From contig JAGHUS010000035.1 of assembly GCA_018064685.1 (NCBI GenBank), positions 37,613-101,612 of the forward strand: a DNA stretch of 64,000 nt, given 5' to 3'. The notes beneath the pieces are model-generated. The model searched no databases. It worked only from the letters and a program-made list of their open reading frames with translations, and was not told where the DNA came from. The DNA is from Bacteroidales bacterium. GTDB lineage: Bacteria > Bacteroidota > Bacteroidia > Bacteroidales > Bacteroidaceae. Made by a program: the position numbers and the translations under genes. Shown one piece after another: positions 20,282 through 27,741 of this stretch. Position 1 is the stretch's first letter. Each line of letters begins with the position of its first letter.

Positions 20282-21742
20282 TTATGAATTACAAAACGCT
20301 TCGAATCCCAAAGAGCGGATGGCTGCGAGCACTTCTTCCACATCGAAATTCCCTACCACATGGGCTTCCTTTTCGTGCAGCAACACCTCGGAATGCTCTA
20401 CTCCCGCCACACTGTCGATGGCCTTCTTAACGCTGGCCGCACAATGATTGCAGTTCATGCCTGTTACACGTATCACAGTCTCCTCGTGTTCGTGACAGTG
20501 GCACTCGTCATCGTGACAATGATCGTGTTTTCCTTCTTCATGACAATGGCATTCGCTATCATGGCAATGGCAAGATCCTAAGCCATGTCCATGATCGTGA
20601 CAACAGCAGCCACCACCCTTCCAAACCTTGACGGGAGAGAAGGCATTGAGAAGTAAGAGTCCCAACAGAACGGTGCAGGCAATGCTGAACCACCCTGGCC
20701 CCTCCTCACAGCACGATTCGGTGGCTTTCAGTGCACTGGTGAACCACTCAGCGGGCAAGAAATAGTCGATGCCCAGACCGAAGAGGATGGCGCCAGAGAC
20801 TATGGAGGCTAGGTAGACGAGCAGTGTGCGACGACCCAACACCTTGTTGATGACCATGATGCTGGCTGCGTTGCTGGCAGGACCGGCCATGAGCAGCACC
20901 AAGGCGGCACCAGGAGTGAGTCCCTTCAGCATCAATGCAACTGCTATAGGAATGCTACCAGTGGCACACAAATACATGGGAATGCTCAGTACAAGGACGA
21001 AGAGGATGCTCATGAGCGAGTTGCCATGAAAAGCAGCAAACCAACCATCGGGCACCAATGCGGTGATAAGACCGGCAATGACAAGTCCCACGACAAGCCA
21101 TTTGCCGATGTCCTCCATCATCTCGACGAAAGCGTAGCGGAGGGCGCTAACGACAGAACCTCTCTGTCCTTCGGACATCTCCCCCTCTAAAGGTAGATCC
21201 TGATTTGCATCCGACAGGATGGCCTCATCCTTGGCGTTAGCGCTCCTCCCCTTAGCGGGGGAGAGGGTCTTTTCACCCTGCACGCTACCGGATAAGCAGC
21301 TCGCACTTTGGGGGGCAGAGAGGGAGACCTTACGATCGGCCTTATTCACTAGCCATCCACCGAAGATAGCCGTGAACATAGCCACGACAGGACGGATGAT
21401 GGCAAAGGGAAGACCCATGAGGCTGTAGGTGGCAATGATGCTGTCGATACCCGTCTGGGGTGTGGCAATAAGAAAGGAGATGGTGGCTCCCTTGCTTCCG
21501 CCTTCGCGACGCAGCCCCATGGCAGTAGGGATGACGCCGCACGAACAAAGGGGCAGTGGAACACCAAACAAGGCGGCTAGTACCACACTCTTCATACTGT
21601 TGCCACCCAGATACTTGTGATACATAGTGTTGGGCACGTACTGGTGCATCAAACCAGCCAGAAGAAAGCCCAACAAAAGATAGGGCGCCATCTCATTGAC
21701 TAGCGCCCATATCTCATTCAATACATCTAACAGGACTGCCAT
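20282..21742 (-). CDS. SO_0444-type Cu/Zn efflux permease (DUF318/ArsP-like) with His/Cys-rich linker and C-terminal HMA domain
   Basis: GVPLPLCSCGVIPTAMGLRREGGSKGATISFLIATPQTG; CHCHDSECHCHEEGKHDHCHDDECHCHEHEE linker; VTGMNCNHCAASVKKAI HMA motif. Confidence 0.9.
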   Translation of the reverse strand: MAVLLDVLNEIWALVNEMAPYLLLGFLLAGLMHQYVPNTMYHKYLGGNSMKSVVLAALFGVPLPLCSCGVIPTAMGLRREGGSKGATISFLIATPQTGIDSIIATYSLMGLPFAIIRPVVAMFTAIFGGWLVNKADRKVSLSAPQSASCLSGSVQGEKTLSPAKGRSANAKDEAILSDANQDLPLEGEMSEGQRGSVVSALRYAFVEMMEDIGKWLVVGLVIAGLITALVPDGWFAAFHGNSLMSILFVLVLSIPMYLCATGSIPIAVALMLKGLTPGAALVLLMAGPASNAASIMVINKVLGRRTLLVYLASIVSGAILFGLGIDYFLPAEWFTSALKATESCCEEGPGWFSIACTVLLGLLLLNAFSPVKVWKGGGCCCHDHGHGLGSCHCHDSECHCHEEGKHDHCHDDECHCHEHEETVIRVTGMNCNHCAASVKKAIDSVAGVEHSEVLLHEKEAHVVGNFDVEEVLAAIRSLGFEAFCNS

Positions 21743-21767
21743 AGCTTTGCATTTTTTTATTTCGCTG

Positions 21768-21806
21768 CAAAGTTACGACAATGTTTTTGCAATTCAGTTG
21801 CAAAAA
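21768..21806 (-). promoter_or_regulatory. Promoter (-7 TAACTTTG, 21768-21775) and operator-like inverted repeat (21784-21806) of the metal efflux operon
   Basis: CAAAGTTA on plus strand; TTTTTGCAA-TTCAG-TTGCAAAAA perfect 9-5-9 inverted repeat. Confidence 0.55.
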
Positions 21807-21862
21807 TGCACATGAAGGATGAAGAACGATTTTTCGTATAAAAAACGGACTTGGCGGCGACA

Positions 21863-22840
21863 CTATAGAGACAATATTACCTCTGTAGGTAGCGTAGTCA
21901 TAACAGAGATTTGCTCTATCGAGATGCCAGCCTCCTTCATTGCCTTTGCCGATAGCAGAAGTGCTTTTCTTTGCTCGGCCAATTGAGCACCCTGTTCGGC
22001 CAATTGAGCACCCTGCTCGGCCAACTGAGCACCCTGCTCGGCCAACTGAGCATCTTGTTCTTTTATTTTCTCATCACGCAGCATGATAGCCGTATCGCGA
22101 TTCTCGATGGCCGAGAAATACTCATCCTCAACATTCATCTCCATACGAAGTGCGGAGTCAGAAGCAGCAGAGAGCAGTCGATGGATGATGTGTTTCATCT
22201 CGTCGTCGTCGGCATAAAGGGCCTCGTCGATATTAAGAACCTGTCTGTTATATTTATCTTTGCACGATTGGTCGAAGACACTTAGCACCTTGTCCAAACG
22301 ATTGTTGACCTTACCCCTCAAACGCGGTATCTGCACGATGATGCTGTCGTGTACCAAGCTATCGACAAAAGGATCGGGGATGCCTTTCGTTACCTCATTA
22401 CCGTCATAATCGAACGACTTATGGTTGACATACAGCACAGGTTCGTCAATATCACCCACCTTATGCCCCAACAAATAAACAGTTATCATTGGGATGGCAT
22501 AACCTTCGGGGTTGTCTTCCTTGATAATATTCTCTGGCAACGCATATTGAGCACCCAGATACTGGCGGAAACGCAGCGTTTCCGTCTCAAGCCAAGTCTT
22601 TTGCAACTCAATGAGTATAAGTTTCGCACTGCCATCCTCCTGGCGCACCGTTGCGCCGAAGTCGATACGGAACATCGAAATCTTGTCACGACTTCCGTTC
22701 GTATATTCATGACGGCGAACCTCTACCTCCATCACCTCCTTCTTCAGTAAGGCAGAAAGTAAGGTCTTCGCAATGCGTTCGTCCTCCATAAGGTACTTGA
22801 ACACAGTATCATAAATAGGATTTGCAACACTTATTATCAT
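21863..22840 (-). CDS. Rpn-family PD-(D/E)XK nuclease / putative transposase-like protein
   Basis: NPIYDTVFKYLMEDERIAKTLLSALL... and ILIELQKTW nuclease motif. Confidence 0.85.
   Translation of the reverse strand: MIISVANPIYDTVFKYLMEDERIAKTLLSALLKKEVMEVEVRRHEYTNGSRDKISMFRIDFGATVRQEDGSAKLILIELQKTWLETETLRFRQYLGAQYALPENIIKEDNPEGYAIPMITVYLLGHKVGDIDEPVLYVNHKSFDYDGNEVTKGIPDPFVDSLVHDSIIVQIPRLRGKVNNRLDKVLSVFDQSCKDKYNRQVLNIDEALYADDDEMKHIIHRLLSAASDSALRMEMNVEDEYFSAIENRDTAIMLRDEKIKEQDAQLAEQGAQLAEQGAQLAEQGAQLAEQRKALLLSAKAMKEAGISIEQISVMTTLPTEVILSL
21977..22057. repeat. 21-bp in-frame tandem repeat (about 4 copies) encoding (QLAEQGA)n
   Basis: tcggccaaytgagcaccctgy repeated. Confidence 0.9.
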
Positions 22841-22988
22841 TGTTTCATACGTCTATTTGTCGCAAAGTTAGCAATTATCAGAAAATAAAACAAGAAAATG
22901 CCAAACTTTTAACATTAACACAGAGCATTTATCACACTCTGTGTTACAAAAATCTGCGCTTGAATGATTATCCTATATTATCACTCCC

Positions 22989-24290
22989 CTACTGCTTCAT
23001 CAGGAAAGCCTTGAAGCCCTCGAAGTCCTTGCCAATCTCGATGCTCTTCTTCTCGCCTTTCATGAAGGCAGCCAGCTTCTCGGGAATGGCTACGTCGCCA
23101 CCGCAGATGCTGTCAACCACACCCTTGAACTTGGCGGGATGAGCAGTCTCGAGGAAGATGCCTGTCTCGCCGGGCTGGAGTCCCTCCTTCAGAGCACGAT
23201 AGCCACATGCTCCGTGAGGGTCGAGCTGATAACCCGTATCCTTAAGGCACTCGCGCATCGTCTCGGCAATCTGCTCGTCGCTGTAGGTGCATCCGCTGAT
23301 GTCCTTGCAGATGGCAGCATGATCCTTCTTGTAGAGGTCATAGATACGAGCAAAGTTCGAGGGATCGCCCACGTCCATGGCGTTGGCGATGGTCTGCACG
23401 CTGGCCTTGGGCTCGTACTTTCCGGTCTGGAGATAGTTATAGAAGATGTCGTTGGCATTGTTGGCAGCGATGAAACGCTTGATGGGCAGACCCATCTTCA
23501 CGCCGAACAAGGCCGAACAGATGTTGCCGAAGTTGCCCGAGGGAACGCAGACGACGATATCCTCGAGGCCAGCCTTCTTCAACTGTGCGTAAGCATAGAA
23601 GTAGTAGAACGACTGAGGCAGGAAGCGGGCCACGTTGATGGAGTTGGCCGAGGTGAGCTTCATGTGGGCGTTCAGCTCGTCATCCATGAAAGCACTCTTG
23701 ACCAGCGCCTGACAGTCGTCGAACACGCCATCCACCTCGAGTGCGGTGATATTCTGACCCAGTGTGGTGAACTGGCACTCCTGAATGGGGCTTACCTTGC
23801 CCTTGGGATAGAGCACATAGACGTGGATACCGGGCACACCGAGGAAGCCGTTTGCCACAGCCGAACCCGTATCGCCCGAGGTTGCAACGAGGACGTTGAC
23901 AAGACGATCCTCGCCGGACTTCTTGTTAAAGTACCCCAGCAAGCGTGCCATGAAGCGAGCACCCACATCCTTGAATGCCAAGGTAGGACCATGGAAGAGT
24001 TCAAGGCTGTAGATAGAATCTGTTACCTTGACAGCGGGCACGTCGAATGCCAGCGTGTCGCACACTATCTTGTGCAGGTCCTCCTGAGGAATATCCTCGC
24101 CAAAGAAAGCATCTGCCACCTGGCAGGCTATCTCCTGGAACGTCATGTTCTGAATATTGTCGAAAAACTCTTGGGGAAGCTGTTTGATGCGCTCGGGCAT
24201 ATAGAGGCCACGATCCTCGGCCAAACCCTTTACCACAGCCTTCTCGAGCGAGGCCATCGGGGCCTGTCCATTCGTGCTATAATATTGCAT
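22989..24290 (-). CDS. thrC: Threonine synthase
   Basis: LFHGPTLAFKDVGARFMARLLG; VATSGDTGSAVANGF; VVCVPSGNFGNICSALFG. Confidence 0.95.
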   Translation of the reverse strand: MQYYSTNGQAPMASLEKAVVKGLAEDRGLYMPERIKQLPQEFFDNIQNMTFQEIACQVADAFFGEDIPQEDLHKIVCDTLAFDVPAVKVTDSIYSLELFHGPTLAFKDVGARFMARLLGYFNKKSGEDRLVNVLVATSGDTGSAVANGFLGVPGIHVYVLYPKGKVSPIQECQFTTLGQNITALEVDGVFDDCQALVKSAFMDDELNAHMKLTSANSINVARFLPQSFYYFYAYAQLKKAGLEDIVVCVPSGNFGNICSALFGVKMGLPIKRFIAANNANDIFYNYLQTGKYEPKASVQTIANAMDVGDPSNFARIYDLYKKDHAAICKDISGCTYSDEQIAETMRECLKDTGYQLDPHGACGYRALKEGLQPGETGIFLETAHPAKFKGVVDSICGGDVAIPEKLAAFMKGEKKSIEIGKDFEGFKAFLMKQ

Positions 24291-24389
24291 AATATTTTGT
24301 TTACCTTAAAAAATATCACAAATCGAGGGCGAAGTTACAAATAAGTAAGTAAAAACACAAATTTATTTGCAAAAAAGAGCACAAAACCG

Positions 24390-24397
24390 TATCTTTG
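24390..24397 (+). promoter_or_regulatory. Promoter for 24430 gene: TTTG (24366-24369)-N20-TATCTTTG
   Basis: Matches Bacteroidota -33/-7 consensus and spacing. Confidence 0.6.
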
Positions 24398-24429
24398 CAA
24401 ACATATTATAACAACAATCAACAATAAGG

Positions 24430-25137
24430 ATGGGAAAAGCGAATAAGTGGTGGACTACTATCAAACGCCAGGATTGGGGTAGTTTCCTGATGCAGTTCTT
24501 TGCTGTCATGCTGGGTATTATCGTCACCTTTGCGGGTGAATCAATCATTAGCAGTCATAACACAAACAAAGAGGTGAAGACAAGTCTGCAACTTGCCAAG
24601 GGCGAGTTGCTGGACAACCTGAAGGAGGTGGAGAATGCCGATACTATATGGAAACTGCAGGGACAGGCCAGCCGTTTCCTATACACATACATGGACAGTC
24701 TTGAGAAGGCACCCCAAGACTCACTGGCATTCTATTGCAACCTGCCTGTCACGCTTGCATCATTCTCGTCTACCGAACATGCGCTGGACCTCATGAAGTC
24801 ATCGGGCGTCTTTGCCAAGATGGATGACAAAGCACTGGCACTCGACATTGTCCGTGCCTACGACCTCATCAGCAATTACATAAAGGTCTACAACATCTAT
24901 TACGAGAAGCAGAAAACACTTGTCGAGGCTGCACTGACACCCGAATTCAAAGAGGCGATGAATAAAAAGGCAACCACCATCACCGCCGTTGAATTCTGGA
25001 ACGAACTGGGTGCATCGGTGGCAGGCAGATACCTGATTTCGGAGATGACGGTACAAAGCAACTTCGACTTAGGACACAAGGAGGTATGCGACTCGGTGAA
25101 CAGCATCATCAGCAACATCGAAGCATATTGTAAGTGA
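24430..25137 (+). CDS. Hypothetical protein with one N-terminal TM segment
   Basis: 235 aa ORF behind a promoter; FFAVMLGIIVTFAGESII segment; family not recognised with certainty. Confidence 0.75.
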   Translation: MGKANKWWTTIKRQDWGSFLMQFFAVMLGIIVTFAGESIISSHNTNKEVKTSLQLAKGELLDNLKEVENADTIWKLQGQASRFLYTYMDSLEKAPQDSLAFYCNLPVTLASFSSTEHALDLMKSSGVFAKMDDKALALDIVRAYDLISNYIKVYNIYYEKQKTLVEAALTPEFKEAMNKKATTITAVEFWNELGASVAGRYLISEMTVQSNFDLGHKEVCDSVNSIISNIEAYCK

Positions 25138-25180
25138 AAAACGTCACCCATATCGCACCAAAACGCCCAACAGGAAATAA

Positions 25181-25532
25181 ATTTTCACTCTGCTCTTCAG
25201 CTCTTCATATTTTCTTCGTATCTACATAATATACAGCAATATAGAAGCATGAAGAGTCCTCACAGCTCTTCATCACTCTTCATGCCTCTTCATCATTCAT
25301 TGACCTAAACAAAAAGGAAGGGAAGAGAGGAATGCACATAAGTCAAGCTCCAGTCGCCTTGGAAGAGTGATGAGGTAGAAACCAGTTTCTGCTTTGGTGA
25401 TGAGGCAAATGCAAGAGGCATGAAGAGTCATGAAGAGTCATGAAGAGGAAAAACAACTCTTCATATTTATATCTATCTGAATATATGCCACTTACAGAAT
25501 AAATATGAAGAGCTGAAGAGTGAGGCGAAAAT
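25181..25532. repeat. MITE-like 352-bp element with inverted termini and internal GAAGAGT repeats
   Basis: CTCTTCAGCTCTTCATATTT (25193-25212) is the exact reverse complement of AAATATGAAGAGCTGAAGAG (25501-25520); flanking bases partly symmetric. Confidence 0.7.
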
Positions 25533-25593
25533 TCTTTTTCCTTCGCCCTACCCTCTCTGTTTTTCTTTCCAGAATACTGCTAGGGCTTTCTCA

Positions 25594-25815
25594 AAAAACC
25601 GCAGCGGTTTTATTCCAGAACCGCTGCGGTTTTATTTTAAAACCGCAGCGAAAATAATACGGAGACGCTAGAGGATTTTCAGAAAGACGCTACAGCTTTC
25701 AATAAGACACAGTGCATCCTCCATCTGCGACTGCTGCGAGTGACGAACGAGATCGCTGCGAACACAACCTGCGACTGCTGCGAGTGACAGTCGCAATCGC
25801 AGCGAGTGTTTCTGC
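25594..25815. repeat. Palindrome-rich block (CCGCAGCGG family and 20-bp direct repeat)
   Basis: Three ACCGC(A/T)GCGGT-type units at 25594-25652; CTGCGACTGCTGCGAGTGAC at 25725-25744 and 25769-25788. Confidence 0.8.
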
Positions 25816-25941
25816 CTCCCCCTGCAGCATTCAATTATCACTGCTATTGCTTCCCATAATTATATATAATAAGGTGTAGCATCACCCCAGCAGTTTCTCT
25901 ATCCAGAAAAGTGTTAAAAAAGTGTTAAAACGCAAGAAACA

Positions 25942-25973
25942 TTTGGTGGGAATTGGGAAGTGTAGTACTTTTG
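25942..25973 (+). promoter_or_regulatory. Promoter for ABC/OMP operon: TTTG-N20-TACTTTTG
   Basis: TTTG 25942-25945, TACTTTTG 25966-25973. Confidence 0.55.
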
Positions 25974-26084
25974 CAGTGTAATAGTTAGGTAGTACACCAA
26001 TACAGACCTATAACTACCGCTAGAAACGCGTCCCGCAAGGACCAGAAAAGTGAATGAAAATAATAACAAAAAAGATAAACGACT

Positions 26085-26777
26085 ATGTTAGAAGTAAAGA
26101 ACATCACATTCGGCTACAACAAGAAGCAGAATGTACTGGAGAATCTCTCCTTGAAGTTTGAGAACGGCGGCGTATATGGCCTCCTGGGCAAGAATGGTAC
26201 TGGCAAGAGCACACTGCTCTATCTCATCATGGGTCTGCTGCGCCCCAAGAGCGGACAGGTGGAGATGGACGGAGTGAACACCTTCGACCGCAATCCCGAA
26301 ATTCTGAAGCAGATGTTCATCGTACCCGAGGAGTACGACATGCCCAACACCACGCTCGAGAAATACGTAAAAGCCATCCGTCCCTTCTACCCCAACTTCG
26401 ACGAGCAGATACTGAAGGACTGCCTTGAGGTGTTCGAGATGCCTATGGAAGTAAACATGAAGGACTTGTCAATGGGTCAGAAGAAGAAGATATACATCTC
26501 GCTGGCACTGGCCATACGCGCCAAGGTGCTGGTGATGGACGAGCCCACCAATGGACTGGACATCCCTGCCAAGTCGCAGTTCCGCAAAGCCATTACACGC
26601 GGCATGGGCGACGACCAGATCATCCTCATCTCCACACACCAGGTGAAGGATGTAGAACAGATCATTGACCACGTGACCATCATCAACAACAATCAGGTAC
26701 TGATGAACGAACCTCTCGACCCCGAGCAGCCTCTCAACCTCGAAGAGATGTTCCTCAAGACAATCGGAGCACTATAA
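26085..26777 (+). CDS. ABC transporter ATP-binding protein
   Basis: GLLGKNGTGKSTLL Walker A; LSMGQKKK signature; VLVMDEPTNGLD Walker B. Confidence 0.93.
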   Translation: MLEVKNITFGYNKKQNVLENLSLKFENGGVYGLLGKNGTGKSTLLYLIMGLLRPKSGQVEMDGVNTFDRNPEILKQMFIVPEEYDMPNTTLEKYVKAIRPFYPNFDEQILKDCLEVFEMPMEVNMKDLSMGQKKKIYISLALAIRAKVLVMDEPTNGLDIPAKSQFRKAITRGMGDDQIILISTHQVKDVEQIIDHVTIINNNQVLMNEPLDPEQPLNLEEMFLKTIGAL

Positions 26778-26856
26778 ACATCACCATCGAGAGTTGGCAA
26801 ACCTGGTTCAACGACTCTTGTTTATTCTTTCATCACATTTAAAATAATAGCACACA

Positions 26857-27735
26857 ATGAATACCGCTAGTTTACTGGATTTCGGAAAATACGATCTCAC
26901 CATCAATAAAGTTTTTTATCGCAACATGGTCATTATGGCCATTAGTGTAGCCATGGGCCTGAGCCTGCTTTGCTTCGTCATGCGCTGGATCATGTACAGC
27001 AGCACAGTCAGCAGCTACGGAGATTTTGGTATGCCCATCACCCCCAACGATCCTATGCACTATAGCAACGCGCCTTTCACATCCATGCTTCTGTACATGA
27101 TGTGCAGCATCTTCCTGATCATCTTCGTGGGTTGCTGTTTCCATAACTTCCGCACAAGACAAGGGCGCATCAACGAGCTCATCCTGCCCGTGAGCAACGC
27201 AAAGAAATACGCTTGGCACCTCATCGTCAGCATTGGCGGCGGTCTGTGTGTTATCATCTTGTCATTACTGGCAGCCGACCTCATCAACTTCCTCCTGCAC
27301 TGGATTGTATTCGGCACAGAATACTCTTTCTCTCTGGCCAAGAAGGTCTTCGAAGTCAGCACCATTTCGATGTCTGACACCAAGCAGGTCATGCCCACTG
27401 ATGAGATGCAGCTCCTCACCCACATACGTATCTTCAGCATTTGCGCCACGTTGGCCAACATTGCAACCTTCATCTACGGAAACTCAGTGAAGTACCGCTT
27501 CAACATCATCATCACCTATGGCATCATGCAAGGCATCATTACCATCCTGATGTTTGGCTTCATCATTGCAATGAGCTTTGTGAATAACAACATGAGCACA
27601 CCTGATTCCAACGCGTTCCTTCTCGGTTCGATGAAAATGGCTATCGGAGTAGCACTCATTGTTGCGGCTCTCGGTTTCTGGCGCAGTTACAAGCGCTACT
27701 GCAAGGCTCAGGTAACAACCCGACTTAACAAATAA
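26857..27735 (+). CDS. ABC-2-like membrane protein
   Basis: 292 aa, multiple TM segments, directly downstream of the ATPase. Confidence 0.75.
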   Translation: MNTASLLDFGKYDLTINKVFYRNMVIMAISVAMGLSLLCFVMRWIMYSSTVSSYGDFGMPITPNDPMHYSNAPFTSMLLYMMCSIFLIIFVGCCFHNFRTRQGRINELILPVSNAKKYAWHLIVSIGGGLCVIILSLLAADLINFLLHWIVFGTEYSFSLAKKVFEVSTISMSDTKQVMPTDEMQLLTHIRIFSICATLANIATFIYGNSVKYRFNIIITYGIMQGIITILMFGFIIAMSFVNNNMSTPDSNAFLLGSMKMAIGVALIVAALGFWRSYKRYCKAQVTTRLNK

Positions 27736-27741
27736 GAAGAC

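Noticed and set aside
22057-22071. Rpn-gene 21-bp repeats considered as a CRISPR-like array
   Set aside because: Repeats are contiguous, without spacers, and lie in frame within a coding region.
25181-25532. GAAGAGT repeats considered as a CRISPR array
   Set aside because: Units are short, mixed in orientation and irregularly spaced; no cas genes in the window.
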